A DNA stretch of 55,203 nucleotides from Stenotrophomonas sp. WZN-1 (GTDB lineage Bacteria; Pseudomonadota; Gammaproteobacteria; Xanthomonadales; Xanthomonadaceae), in assembly GCF_002192255.1 (NCBI RefSeq), contig NZ_CP021768.1:4457501-4512703 (forward strand), in the 5' to 3' direction. Shown piece by piece: positions 35,039-43,772 of this stretch; the stretch's first letter is position 1, and each line of letters starts with the position of its first letter. The position numbers and the translations under genes were made by a program. Below the pieces are notes generated by a model that saw only the letters and a program-made list of their open reading frames with translations, did not search any database and was not told where the DNA came from.

Positions 35039-35428
35039 TCAATCCACGCAGATCGTGCCCTGCGCCTTGCCGTCGTCGATGCGCTGGCGGCAACCGAAGT
35101 TCTGGCGCACATCGCGCTGGCAGGTACCGGTGGCGGCACTGCCGGCGACCAACTCGGGACCGGCCAGGCACTGGCCGGTGCAGTCGCTCTTGCGGCTGCA
35201 AGCCTTGCCGGCGTCGGCATAGGGGATCACGCACTGCTCGCGCTGCAGGCGGCCGAGCCGCTGCAGGGTGCCGCCGGCGGCCTGGCAGTCGACGTCGCGT
35301 GCTTCGCGGTAGGCCTCGGTGGCTTCCGGCGTGGGAGCGGTCGTGGTGGTGTCGGCAACCGGGGGCGTGCTGCTGCACGCAGCCAGCAACGCAGCGAGGA
35401 CAAGAACGGCACAGGAGCGAAAGCGCAT
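35039..35428 (-). CDS. Small cysteine-rich lipoprotein
   Basis: This 129-residue predicted lipoprotein has the signal MRFRSCAVLVLAALLAAC, with lipidated Cys18 followed by SST, which favours outer-membrane sorting. After a Thr/Pro-rich linker the mature domain contains eight further cysteines (VDCQ, EQCVIP, KACSRKSDCTGQCLAGP, GTCQRD, FGCRQR, TICVD), enough for four disulfides. The CSRKSDCTGQC spacing resembles small knotted modules, but I cannot name a family. The start at 35428 is set by the signal peptide. Function unknown. Confidence 0.85.
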   Translation of the reverse strand: MRFRSCAVLVLAALLAACSSTPPVADTTTTAPTPEATEAYREARDVDCQAAGGTLQRLGRLQREQCVIPYADAGKACSRKSDCTGQCLAGPELVAGSAATGTCQRDVRQNFGCRQRIDDGKAQGTICVD

Positions 35429-35489
35429 GTCGATACCCGCCACGGACCCAGGGCGCCCAGCATAGCCAGGCGCAGGTGCACGGGACGTG

Positions 35490-37058
35490 TCAGCCCGCAT
35501 TGCCGTCCTCCTCGTCCTCCGGCGCGCTCAGCTGCTGCATCGGGTCCGGGGTCAGCTCCGGCGGCAGCGCGCGCTTGGCCTTGCTGCCCAGTTCGGCAAG
35601 CCGACGGGCGCGGCTGATGGCCGACTGCGGCGAATCGATCAGGCGATTGCGCGCATCGGCGTAGGCCTTGCCGGCATCGTCCAGCTTCTTGCCCATGGCG
35701 GTGAAGTCCTGCAGGAAGCCGGTCAGCGCGTCCAGCACCAGGCCGCCGGCCTCGCTGATCTTCAGCGCCTGCTTCTGCACCTTGTCGCGCGTCCACAGGC
35801 GCTCGGCCACGCGCAGCAGCGCCATCAGGGTGTTGGGCGAGGCGAACACCACGCGGTTGTCGAAAGCGAACGCCTGCAGGCTGCCGTCGGCACCCAGTGC
35901 GGCCGACAAGGCACCCTCGATGGGAACGAATGCAATGGTGATGTCCAGCGTCTCGCTGCCCAGTGCCTTGGGATAGTTCTTCTCGCCCAGATCCTTCACA
36001 TGCTGCCGCAGCGCAACCGCGTGCCGGCGCAGCGCATCTTCCGACTGCTCCGGGGTGGCGGCATTCATGGCTTCCTGCCAGGCGATCAGGTTCACCTTGC
36101 TGTCAATCACCACGCTGCGTTCGTCGGGAAACTGCACCACCACGTCCGGTCGCAGGCGTGCACCTTCGTCATCCACGGCATGCTTCTGCCGCTGGTAGTG
36201 CACGCCCTCTTCCAGCCCCGATCCGCGCAGTACGTTGTCGAGCATCAGCTCGCCCCAGTCGCCGCGGACCTTGGCATTGCCCTTCAGCGCGTTGGTCAGC
36301 GCCGATGCCTGCGCGGCCATGTCCTGGTTGAGCGTCTTCAGTTCGCCCACCGCACCCAGCAGGCTGGCGCGCTGCCGCGCTTCCTCGCCATACAGGGTGT
36401 CGACGCGGGTGCGGAAATCGCCCAGTTTGTCGGCGAACGGCTTGAGCAGTCCCTCGATATCCGCGCGCGACTGCACCGTCGCCTGCCGCACATTCTTCTC
36501 GAACTGCTGTCCCCGTTCGTCGAACACCTTGCCGGCCAGTTCGGCGAAAGCGCCGGACAGCTTTTCCTTGGCCGTATCGAGATAACTGCGCAGTTCGGCA
36601 CTGGCCCGTTCGGAGTGCTGCAGATTGGCCACCGCGCGGGCGTGTTCACCGTGCAGCTGCTGGTAGCGCTGCTGCGCCTGCTGCAGTTCGCGACTGGTAT
36701 CGGCAACGGCAGCGCGCGCCTGCGCCAGGGCCGCTTCACGTTCGGCCAGCTGTGCTTCGCGGCTGGCCGACAGCGCCGCCTCGCGCTCCACCCGGGCGGT
36801 CAGCGTAGTGACCGCCTGTGCGTGCTGCTGGCTGCGGCTTCGTTCGTTTTCCAGTTCAGCGCCCAGCGCATCGAGGCGGCCGCGCAGCTGGCCGGCATCG
36901 ACCAGGGCGAGGCGATGCTGTTCGCGCTCGTTGTCCAGTTGCCGCTGCAGTTCGTCGGACGGTGCACCGCCGGCACTGCGACGCCACAGCAGCAACAGCG
37001 CGACCAGGGTCGCCAGCAGCAGGACCACTGCCAGGATCATGAGGACTTCGATATTCAT
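35490..37058 (-). CDS. rmuC: DNA recombination protein RmuC
   Basis: This 522-residue protein has an N-terminal membrane helix (VLMILAVVLLLATLVALLLLW), a long Gln/Arg/Glu-rich coiled coil (about 30-190) and a C-terminal RmuC domain with the conserved GDWGELMLDNVLRGSGLEEG, then PDVVVQFPDERSVVIDSKVNLIAW, and IAFVPIEGALSAAL. RmuC limits inversions at short inverted repeats; the domain resembles restriction-endonuclease folds, and the ViIDsK-like motif would be the nuclease core. It is monocistronic and divergent from the GST gene. The acidic tail EDEEDG is at the C-terminus. Confidence 0.93.
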   Translation of the reverse strand: MNIEVLMILAVVLLLATLVALLLLWRRSAGGAPSDELQRQLDNEREQHRLALVDAGQLRGRLDALGAELENERSRSQQHAQAVTTLTARVEREAALSASREAQLAEREAALAQARAAVADTSRELQQAQQRYQQLHGEHARAVANLQHSERASAELRSYLDTAKEKLSGAFAELAGKVFDERGQQFEKNVRQATVQSRADIEGLLKPFADKLGDFRTRVDTLYGEEARQRASLLGAVGELKTLNQDMAAQASALTNALKGNAKVRGDWGELMLDNVLRGSGLEEGVHYQRQKHAVDDEGARLRPDVVVQFPDERSVVIDSKVNLIAWQEAMNAATPEQSEDALRRHAVALRQHVKDLGEKNYPKALGSETLDITIAFVPIEGALSAALGADGSLQAFAFDNRVVFASPNTLMALLRVAERLWTRDKVQKQALKISEAGGLVLDALTGFLQDFTAMGKKLDDAGKAYADARNRLIDSPQSAISRARRLAELGSKAKRALPPELTPDPMQQLSAPEDEEDGNAG

Positions 37059-37113
37059 GCGATCAGTTTAGCCCCGCTGCGCTAGGCTGGGTCGGTCTGC
37101 CCCGGGAGCCCCC

Positions 37114-37719
37114 ATGCTCGCTCTGTACGGAACGCCCACCTCCATCAACGTGCGCAAGGTGCTGTGGCTGTGCGCCGGACTCGACCTGTCACTTCACCAC
37201 GAGCCAGAACCGCCGGCGGACCTGCTGGCGACGCTGAACCCGAACCGTCAGGTGCCGGTGCTGCGCGATGGCGACTTCGTGCTGTGGGAATCCAACAGCA
37301 TCTGCCGCTACCTGGCCGTGCGCGGTGGCCGTGACGACCTGCTGCCCGGCCTGGCGCAGGGCCGCGCCCGGGTCGAGCAGTGGATGGACTGGCAGGCCAG
37401 CGACCTCAACAGCGCCTGGCGGCACGTGTTCATGGCGCGCGTGCGCCAGCACCCGGACTACCCGGATGACACCCGCGCCGAGGCCAGCCTGGCGCAGTGG
37501 AATCGGCTGATGGCTGTCCTTGATGCACAGCTGGCCGCTACCAACGGCTATGTGGCGGGCAACACCTTTACTCTCGCCGACATCGTGCTCGGGCTGTCGA
37601 CCCAACGCTGGCGCAGCACGCCTGGCAACAAGCCCGTGCTGCCACACCTCGCGGCGTGGTTCGAACGCCTGCGGCAGCAGCCGGGTTTCACCACCCACGT
37701 CGACAACGGTGTGGCCTGA
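37114..37719 (+). CDS. Glutathione S-transferase family protein
   Basis: This 201-residue cytosolic GST has a thioredoxin-like N-terminal domain beginning MLALYGTPTSINVRKVLWL, with NPNRQVPVLRDGDFVLWESNSICRYL carrying the Val-Pro and Glu-Ser glutathione-binding elements, and a helical C-terminal domain ending with the N-capping segment FTLADIVLGL. GGGAG precedes the ATG. Substrate is unknown. It is followed by a strong inverted repeat and converges with an oxidoreductase gene. Confidence 0.9.
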   Translation: MLALYGTPTSINVRKVLWLCAGLDLSLHHEPEPPADLLATLNPNRQVPVLRDGDFVLWESNSICRYLAVRGGRDDLLPGLAQGRARVEQWMDWQASDLNSAWRHVFMARVRQHPDYPDDTRAEASLAQWNRLMAVLDAQLAATNGYVAGNTFTLADIVLGLSTQRWRSTPGNKPVLPHLAAWFERLRQQPGFTTHVDNGVA

Positions 37720-37723
37720 GGCA

Positions 37724-37762
37724 GGGGTCAGATCCCTTTCCCGGGGAAAGGGATCTGACCCC
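37724..37762. repeat. GGGGTCAGATCC-type inverted repeat, possible bidirectional terminator
   Basis: GGGGTCAGATCCCTTTCCC (37724-37742) and its exact complement (37744-37762) form a 19-base perfect stem around one base. It lies between the convergent GST and oxidoreductase stops. The outer motif GGGGTCAGATCC recurs at 44966 and 48424, so this is also a member of a dispersed repeat family. Confidence 0.8.
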
Positions 37763-37784
37763 AAGGGCGCGGGAACAGCCGGTG

Positions 37785-38792
37785 TTACCAGCCTTCCAGC
37801 ACGATCTTGCCCTTGGCGCGATGGCTTTCCAGCAGCGCATGGGCACGCCGCAGGTTGGCCGCGTCGATGCGGCCGAAGTGCTCGCCCAGCGTGGTCTGCA
37901 GCACACCGGCATCGATCAGCTCCGCCACCCGGTTCAACAGGTCGTGCTGGCGCTGCATGTCGGCAGTGCGGTACAGCGGCCGGGTGAACATCGACTCCCA
38001 GTGCAGGGACAACGCCTTGCGCTTGAGCGCCATCACGTCCACCTGGCCGGGATCATCGATCAGCCCCAGCTGGCCCTGCGGCGCCAGCAGTTCCACGATC
38101 TGCGCGTAGTGCTGGTCGGAGTGGGTCAGGCTGGCCACGTGCTGCACCTCGCTGATGCCCAGCCGCGCCAGGCCCTCGGCCAGCGGCAGGCTGTGGTCGA
38201 TCACGTGATGCGCGCCCATCGCGTAGACCCAGTCCTGGGTATCCGGACGCGAGGCGGTGCCGATCACCGTCAGTTTCGTCAGCTTCCGCGCCAGCTGCAC
38301 CAGGATCGAGCCGACACCACCGGCAGCACCGATCACCAGCAGGGTCTGGCCCTCGCCACCACCTTCCGGGATGCGCAGGCGGTCGAACAGCAGCTCCCAC
38401 GCCGTGATCGCGGTCAGTGGCAGTGCGGCGGCGGCCGCATCATCGAGGCTGGCCGGCTTTCGACCAACGCTGCGCTCGTCCACCAGCTGGTACTGGGCAT
38501 TGCTGCCCGGGCGATCGATGACGCCGGCGTAGTAGACCGCGTCGCCGGGCTGGAACAGGGTCACTTCGCTGCCTACCGCGTCGACGATGCCGACCGCATC
38601 CCAGCCCAGCACGCGCGGGCCATCGGTGGCCACGCCGCGGCGGACCTTGGTGTCGACCGGGTTCACCGCCACCGCGCGTACCGCCACCCGCAAGTCACGC
38701 GGGCCGGGCTGCGGCAGCGCCAGGTCGATGTCGATCAGGGCCCGGGCATCATCGATCGGCAGGCCGGCGTGGGTGTAGGCAATGGCGCGCAT
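37785..38792 (-). CDS. Zinc-type alcohol dehydrogenase / quinone oxidoreductase family protein
   Basis: This 335-residue medium-chain reductase has an N-terminal GroES-like domain (VNPVDTKVRRG, VLGWDAVGIVDAVG, FQPGDAVYYAG) and a Rossmann domain with LLVIGAAGGVGSILVQLA for NADPH. The lack of the four structural-zinc cysteines places it with the zinc-independent quinone reductase branch, despite the common family name. The start at 38792 (MRAIAY) is the standard position. It is divergent from a LysR regulator 91 bases away, a typical regulator-target arrangement. Substrate is unknown. Confidence 0.9.
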   Translation of the reverse strand: MRAIAYTHAGLPIDDARALIDIDLALPQPGPRDLRVAVRAVAVNPVDTKVRRGVATDGPRVLGWDAVGIVDAVGSEVTLFQPGDAVYYAGVIDRPGSNAQYQLVDERSVGRKPASLDDAAAAALPLTAITAWELLFDRLRIPEGGGEGQTLLVIGAAGGVGSILVQLARKLTKLTVIGTASRPDTQDWVYAMGAHHVIDHSLPLAEGLARLGISEVQHVASLTHSDQHYAQIVELLAPQGQLGLIDDPGQVDVMALKRKALSLHWESMFTRPLYRTADMQRQHDLLNRVAELIDAGVLQTTLGEHFGRIDAANLRRAHALLESHRAKGKIVLEGW

Positions 38793-38883
38793 GGCAGCGG
38801 TCCAGTGGGGAAGGAGGCGACAGGTTGCGCCGCGCGCGCTCCCGCAGAAAGGCGCAGAATCGGGCAGCACTTTCACTCTGGCG

Positions 38884-39855
38884 ATGAAGATGATCCGCTT
38901 CGACGATCTGCAGCTGTTCGTCCGCACTGCCGCACTGGGCAGCTTCTCGCAGGCGGCCCGCGAGGCCGATCTGCTGCCGGGGCAGGTCGCTGCGGCGGTG
39001 GCGCGGCTGGAACGCGAGCTGGATCTCCGCCTGTTCGTGCGCACCACCCGCAGCCTGCGCCTGACCGGTGAGGGCGCGCTGTACCTCCCCTATGCACAGG
39101 AGGTGCTGGCGACCCTGCGCGAGGGCCAGGCCCGCGTGCAGGGCGAGGACACCGAGCTGCACGGCACCCTGCAGCTGTCGGCGCCGTCGGACTTCGGTCG
39201 CAACCTGCTGCTGCCGTGGTTGAGCGCGTTCCGCGCCGCACATCCGCGGCTGCGCCTGCACCTGCGCCTGTCCGACGAGGTCGCCGACGTGTTCCGCGAC
39301 CCGGTCGACGTGGCGATCCGCATCGGCCACTTCGACGACGCCAACTACGTCGCCCTGCCCCTGCTGGAAGGCAACCGGCGCCTGCTGGCGGCCTCGCCCG
39401 ACTATCTGCAGCGGCACGGCACGCCTACCCGTCTGGACGAGTTGCGTGAGCATGATTGCCTGGTCTATCAACTCAATGGCCGCGCCTATGATCGCTGGTC
39501 GTTCGAGGTCGACGGGCGCCGCAGCGTGATTCCGGTGCGCGGTCCGCTGGTCTGCGACGACGCCGATGTAGTGCGGCGCTGGGCGGTGGCCGGCGAGGGC
39601 ATCACCTACAAGTCCTGGCTGGACCTGCGCGAGGACGTGCTGGCCGGGCGCCTGCAGCTGCTGCTCGACGGTATCGGCAGCAGCATCCCGCTGCAGCTGG
39701 TGTGCCCGCACCGCAAGCAGTTCTCGCCCGCAGTACGGCAACTGCATGCGCAGCTGCGCCAGCACCTGCAACCGCTGCTGTCTGGCATGCCTGATGGTTC
39801 CACCGGCCCCCTGTCGCCAATCCCGGCGCTGACCGACAATGGCGGCCCCCCGTAA
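38884..39855 (+). CDS. LysR-family transcriptional regulator
   Basis: This 323-residue LysR regulator has an N-terminal winged helix-turn-helix (MIRFDDLQLFVRTAALGSFSQAA, then VAAAVARLERELDLRLFVRTTRSLRLT) and a periplasmic-binding-like effector domain (LHGTLQLSAPSDFGRNLLLPWL, VDVAIRIGHFDD, GEGITYKSWLDLREDVLAGRL), typical of the AaeR/DhcR-like subgroup. An ATG two codons downstream (38890) is an alternative start. It probably controls the divergent oxidoreductase and itself; the effector is unknown. lysE follows 15 bases after the stop. Confidence 0.92.
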   Translation: MKMIRFDDLQLFVRTAALGSFSQAAREADLLPGQVAAAVARLERELDLRLFVRTTRSLRLTGEGALYLPYAQEVLATLREGQARVQGEDTELHGTLQLSAPSDFGRNLLLPWLSAFRAAHPRLRLHLRLSDEVADVFRDPVDVAIRIGHFDDANYVALPLLEGNRRLLAASPDYLQRHGTPTRLDELREHDCLVYQLNGRAYDRWSFEVDGRRSVIPVRGPLVCDDADVVRRWAVAGEGITYKSWLDLREDVLAGRLQLLLDGIGSSIPLQLVCPHRKQFSPAVRQLHAQLRQHLQPLLSGMPDGSTGPLSPIPALTDNGGPP

Positions 39856-39870
39856 CAAGAGAACGCCGCC

Positions 39871-40500
39871 ATGCCGTGGATGGGCATCCAGGACCTGTGG
39901 ACGTTTCTGGTCGCCGTGCTGGTGTTTCTCGCCCTGCCCGGCCCCGGCACCTTCACCCTGCTGACCGCCACCGGCCGTGGTGGCGTGCGTGGCGGCTACA
40001 CCGCGCTGGCCGGCCTGCTGGTCGGCGACCAGATCCTGATGTGGCTCGCCTTGGCCGGCGTGGCTGCGCTGCTCAAGGCCAACCCTCTGGTATTCCACGC
40101 GGTGCAGTACCTCGGCGCGGCCTACCTGGTGTGGGTGGGCATCAGCCTGCTGCGCACGCCCAAGCACGAGGGTAGCGACGCCGGCCCGATCCGCATGCAG
40201 CCGGGCCGCTACTTCCAGCAGGCGATCCTGGTCAGCCTGCTCAACCCCAAGGCGATCCTGTTCTACATGGCCTTCCTGCCATTGTTCATCGATCCCAAGG
40301 CACACCAGGGCCTCGCCACCTTCGCTGCGCTGGCCGGCATCATCCTGGTGGTCAGCATCGCCTACTGCTCGATGTTGATCGGCGTAGGCAACCTGGCCCG
40401 GCGCCGGTTGATCCAGCATCCGCGGATCAGCGACGCGCTGCGCCGCGTGGCCGGCCTGTTCCTGGTGGGGTTCGGCATCCGGTTGGGGCTGAACGGATGA
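39871..40500 (+). CDS. LysE/RhtB-family exporter
   Basis: This 209-residue inner-membrane exporter of the LysE superfamily has about six transmembrane helices. The N-terminal FLALPGPGTFTLLTATGRGGVRGGYTALAG is the family signature, followed by YLGAAYLVWVGISLLR and SLLNPKAILFYMAFLPLFID. Members export amino acids or homoserine lactones; substrate unknown. It follows the LysR gene closely on the same strand and may be in its regulon or operon. Confidence 0.92.
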   Translation: MPWMGIQDLWTFLVAVLVFLALPGPGTFTLLTATGRGGVRGGYTALAGLLVGDQILMWLALAGVAALLKANPLVFHAVQYLGAAYLVWVGISLLRTPKHEGSDAGPIRMQPGRYFQQAILVSLLNPKAILFYMAFLPLFIDPKAHQGLATFAALAGIILVVSIAYCSMLIGVGNLARRRLIQHPRISDALRRVAGLFLVGFGIRLGLNG

Positions 40501-40668
40501 AACCCTGGCCGGCAACGATGGCCGTCCCGCCGCTTCTGGCCAATACCACCGCGTCGGCGGCCAGCGCGCAGGTGGCCGCAATGACAACATCCACCTGGAG
40601 TGGCGCTGGCTCAACGCCGGCGTGAGCTACAGGGAAAGCCCTTCAAGCGCCTGGAGGGACCTCGAGTA
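40501..40668 (+). pseudogene. Possible decayed C-terminal gene fragment
   Basis: After the lysE stop an open frame without its own start codon runs through NDGRPAASGQYHRVGG, GGRNDNIHLEWRWLNAG and VSYRESP to a TAA at 40666-40668. Shifting frame near SYRE gives KPFKRLEG, as if one base had been lost. The composition looks protein-like, but I do not recognise the parent gene, and chance openness in GC-rich DNA is a real alternative. Confidence 0.3.
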
Positions 40669-40679
40669 ATTTCGAATCT

Positions 40680-40706
40680 TGCCGGAAATTTGTGCCGATT
40701 CCGGCA
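40680..40706. promoter_or_regulatory. Inverted repeat TGCCGGAA-N11-TTCCGGCA upstream of APC permease
   Basis: A perfect 8-base inverted repeat with an 11-base AT-rich spacer lies about 130 bases before the permease start. It could be an operator or an mRNA hairpin. The rest of the 335-base interval from 40501 to 40835 contains the gene-like fragment noted above and no other recognisable feature. Confidence 0.4.
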
Positions 40707-40835
40707 GAATGCTCGGAGTACAGCGGCGCCGGTGACGCATCTGACCCGAGCATGACCCCCGTCAGTGGTAATGCTGCGCTGCGTTCGGTCACACTCGGGA
40801 ACTTGTCGTTCTTAGTCACCCCTTCCGAGGCCTGC

Positions 40836-42263
40836 ATGTCCCTGTTCCGGCGCAAGTCCCTAGATTCCGTCACCGTCCACGAAGCCGGCAGGCGCCTGAT
40901 CCCGACGCTCAGCTGGCCGCACCTGATCGCGCTGGGCATCGGTGCCATCGTCGGCACCGGCATCTACACGCTGATCGGCGTCGGTGCCAACCTGGCCGGC
41001 CCGGCGGTGCTGATCTCCTTCGCCATCGCCGGTGCAGTCTGCGCCTGTGCGGCGCTGTCCTACGCCGAACTGTCGACGATGATGCCGGCCGCCGGCAGTG
41101 CCTACACCTACAGCTACAGTGCGCTGGGCGAGGTGTTCGCCTGGGTGGTGGGCTGGAGCCTGATCCTGGAGTACTCGCTGGTGGTGAGTACCGTGGCAGT
41201 GGGCTGGTCCGGCTACTTCGTCGGCTTCCTCGAATGGGTACACACCCAGTTCGGCTGGAACGTGCATCTGCCCGCGTGGCTGGCGGCCGGCCCGCACGTG
41301 GAAGGCGGCATGATCAACCTGCCGGCGATCGTCATCACCTGGCTGGTGGCCGGCATGCTGATGGCCGGCACCAAGGAAAGCGCCACCCTCAATGCCATCC
41401 TGGTGGTGTTCAAGCTGATCGCGCTGGCCATCTTCGTGGCCGTGGCCCTGCCCGCGTTCGACAGCGCCAACCTGCAGCCGTTCATGCCGTATGGCTTTGC
41501 CAAGTCGATGGGCCCTGATGGCGTCGAGCACGGCGTAATGGCGGCGGCGGCGATCATCTTCTTCGCCTTCTATGGCTTCGATGCGATCTCCACCGCAGCC
41601 GAAGAAACCAAGAACCCGGGCCGCGACCTGTCGATCGGCATCATCGGTTCGATGATCGGCTGCACCATCGTCTACGTGCTGGTCGCGCTCGCGGCCGTTG
41701 GTGCGATGAGCTACGCGGTGTTCGGCCACAGCGCCGAGCCGCTGGCGCTGATCATGCGCCAGCTCGGCCGTCCGACCGCGGCGATGGTGATCGGCGTGAT
41801 CGCGATCATCGCGCTGCCGACCGTGCTGCTGGCCTTCCTGTATGGCCAGAGCCGCATCTTCTTCGTGATGAGCCGCGACGGCCTGCTGCCGCGTGGCCTG
41901 TCCAAGGTCAACGCACGTACCGGCACGCCGGTGGCGACCACGCTGTTCACCGCCGTGGTGGTGTCGGCCCTGGCCGGCGTGGCACGCCTGGACGAGATCG
42001 CAGCCCTGGCCAACGCGGGTACCCTGGCCGCGTTCACTGCAGTGGGTGTCTGCCTGGTGGTGCTGCGCCTGCGCGAGCCCAACCGCGAACGTACCTTCCG
42101 CACGCCGCTGGCCTTCGTGGTTGGCCCGCTGGCCGCACTGGGCTGCATCTACCTGTTCCTGAGCCTGCCGCACACCACCCAGTTGTATTTCCTGGTGTGG
42201 AACGTGGTTGGCCTGGTGCTGTACTTCCTGTACAGCCGCCGCCACGCACTGATCGCGAAATAA
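40836..42263 (+). CDS. APC-superfamily amino acid permease
   Basis: This 475-residue inner-membrane transporter of the cationic amino acid (CAT/YfnA-like) subgroup has about 12 transmembrane helices. Typical segments are HLIALGIGAIVGTGIYTLIG (helix 1 with the GxG substrate loop), YAELSTMMPAAGSAYTYSY, GWSLILEYSLVVSTVAVGWSGY, FFAFYGFDAISTAAEETKNPGRDLSIGI, and ALPTVLLAFLYGQSRIFFVMSRDGLLP. The start at 40836 is placed at MSLFRRKSLD; upstream in-frame sequence looks non-coding. Substrate is likely a basic or small neutral amino acid but is not settled. Confidence 0.92.
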   Translation: MSLFRRKSLDSVTVHEAGRRLIPTLSWPHLIALGIGAIVGTGIYTLIGVGANLAGPAVLISFAIAGAVCACAALSYAELSTMMPAAGSAYTYSYSALGEVFAWVVGWSLILEYSLVVSTVAVGWSGYFVGFLEWVHTQFGWNVHLPAWLAAGPHVEGGMINLPAIVITWLVAGMLMAGTKESATLNAILVVFKLIALAIFVAVALPAFDSANLQPFMPYGFAKSMGPDGVEHGVMAAAAIIFFAFYGFDAISTAAEETKNPGRDLSIGIIGSMIGCTIVYVLVALAAVGAMSYAVFGHSAEPLALIMRQLGRPTAAMVIGVIAIIALPTVLLAFLYGQSRIFFVMSRDGLLPRGLSKVNARTGTPVATTLFTAVVVSALAGVARLDEIAALANAGTLAAFTAVGVCLVVLRLREPNRERTFRTPLAFVVGPLAALGCIYLFLSLPHTTQLYFLVWNVVGLVLYFLYSRRHALIAK

Positions 42264-42273
42264 GCGCTTCACC

Positions 42274-42302
42274 GGTAGTGCCGGCCGCTGCCCGGCACTA
42301 CC
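42274..42302. repeat. SMAG hairpin between convergent genes
   Basis: GGTAGTGCCGG-CCGCTGC-CCGGCACTACC is a GTAG-tipped inverted repeat with an 11-base stem placed between the convergent permease and dipeptidase stops, where it may act as a bidirectional barrier. Confidence 0.8.
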
Positions 42303-42312
42303 GCAAGGCGTT

Positions 42313-43554
42313 TCACCCGCCCTGCTTTGCGGCGTAGTCCTGCGCCTGGCGCATCACCCGCAGCAGATTGCCGCCCCAGATGCCGGCAATCTGCTTCTCG
42401 GTGTAGCCCTTGCGGAGCAACCAGGCGGTAATCTTCGGCAGCTGGCTGACATCGGGCAGGTCAGTCAAGCCACCACCACCATCCCAGTCCAGGCCGATAC
42501 CCACGTGCTCGGGGCCGACCACCTTGAGGATGTGCTCGAAGTGGGCGAAGAAGTCGTCCAGGCTGGCATGGCGCACCGGGTGCTCATGGTCCAGTGCCTG
42601 TTCGGCTTTCAGCAGGGCCACGCCCTGCTCGATGCCCATCCCTTCCCAGCCACCCAGCTGCTTGCTCAGTGCTTCTTCGGCCTGCTTGCGCTCGGGCGTC
42701 TTCGCGGTGTCGATCAGGTAGCCGCCATAGGCGTTCACCTGGATCACGCCACCGGCCTTGGCCAGCTTGCGCAGGCGCGCGTCATCCAGATTGCGCGGGT
42801 GGTCGTAGACGGCCTTGGCCGAGCTGTGCGACAGCACGAACGGCACCGGCATCATCGCCAGCAGGTCATCGAACACCGCGTCCGAGGCATGCGACTGGTC
42901 GATCACGATGCCCAGCTTCACTGCTTGCCGCACCAGGTCCTTGCCGGCCGGGCTCAGGCCCTTCCACTCGGCGCCCTTGGGATCGGTAGCCGAATCGGCG
43001 AACTCGTTGTTGGCGAAGTGCACGGTGCTGAGCAGGCGCAGGCCTGCGCGGTGGTAGAACGAAAGCAGGCTCGGGTCTTCCACCAGTGGGCTGGCGTTTT
43101 CCATGCTGATGTAGACCACGCGCTTGCCGGCGGACTTGATCCGCGCCGCGTCATCGGCGGTCAGCGCCAGCGCGAAGCGCTCGGGATTGGCCGCCAGCAT
43201 CTCGCGGATTTCCAGCAGCCGCTGCAGGCCGTGGTCACGCTCGGCCAGGTGGGCCGCTGCGCTGCGATCGCCCTGATCGGTGTAGATCGCCCAGAAGCCA
43301 CCGTCCAGCGCGCCTTCGACCATGCGCGGGTAGTCGACCTGCGAAAGCGCGTTGCGGTCGTGGCGCTGCTCGATGTCAAAGCCGCTGCGACCAAAGTTGG
43401 CCGGCGTATCCAGATGGCTGTCGAGGGTGACCAGGCGCTGTTGCAGCGCCTTGGCACGGGCCAGCTCCTGCGCGCTGAACTCAACGGCGTGGACGGACAG
43501 CGGCGCGCACAGCGCCAGGGCAAGCACGACGGACAGGTGGCGCAACGAAGGCAT
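42313..43554 (-). CDS. Membrane dipeptidase (renal dipeptidase family, M19)
   Basis: This 413-residue exported zinc dipeptidase has a Sec signal (MPSLRHLSVVLALALCAPLSVHA) leading into the mature protein. M19 features include TLDSHLDTPANFG (His-x-Asp zinc ligands), YISMENASP (bridging Glu), LSTVHFANNEFADS, IDQSHASD, FVLSHSSAKAVYDHPRN (further His ligands) and HVGIGLDWDGGGG. It would hydrolyse dipeptides, including some with D-residues, in the periplasm. It is monocistronic. Confidence 0.93.
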   Translation of the reverse strand: MPSLRHLSVVLALALCAPLSVHAVEFSAQELARAKALQQRLVTLDSHLDTPANFGRSGFDIEQRHDRNALSQVDYPRMVEGALDGGFWAIYTDQGDRSAAAHLAERDHGLQRLLEIREMLAANPERFALALTADDAARIKSAGKRVVYISMENASPLVEDPSLLSFYHRAGLRLLSTVHFANNEFADSATDPKGAEWKGLSPAGKDLVRQAVKLGIVIDQSHASDAVFDDLLAMMPVPFVLSHSSAKAVYDHPRNLDDARLRKLAKAGGVIQVNAYGGYLIDTAKTPERKQAEEALSKQLGGWEGMGIEQGVALLKAEQALDHEHPVRHASLDDFFAHFEHILKVVGPEHVGIGLDWDGGGGLTDLPDVSQLPKITAWLLRKGYTEKQIAGIWGGNLLRVMRQAQDYAAKQGG

Positions 43555-43608
43555 GGGCTCTCACCGCGAATGGGAAGAGCCCGACCATAGCGCTGCTGCC
43601 ACGCATTG

Positions 43609-43689
43609 GGTAGCGCCGGGCCGCGCCCGGCGAATCGCGAGGCTTCCACGCAGATCCGCCGGGCGTGAATCATGTTCACTGCCCGGCGG
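43609..43689. repeat. SMAG element plus second hairpin upstream of dipeptidase
   Basis: A GTAG-tipped SMAG monomer (43609-43632, CGCCGGGC/GCCCGGCG) is followed by a second hairpin (43656-43669 with 43675-43689) pairing CCGCCGGGC-GTGAA with TTCAC-T-GCCCGGCGG with one bulged T. They occupy the region between rlmI and the dipeptidase start on the same strand. Confidence 0.75.
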
Positions 43690-43772
43690 CCAGCTTCCCG
43701 CGCATTGCGATGCGCACGTAAGAATGGCGCCCCGTTGATCAGGTGGCGCGGCTCGGCTCTAGAGCTACAGGG

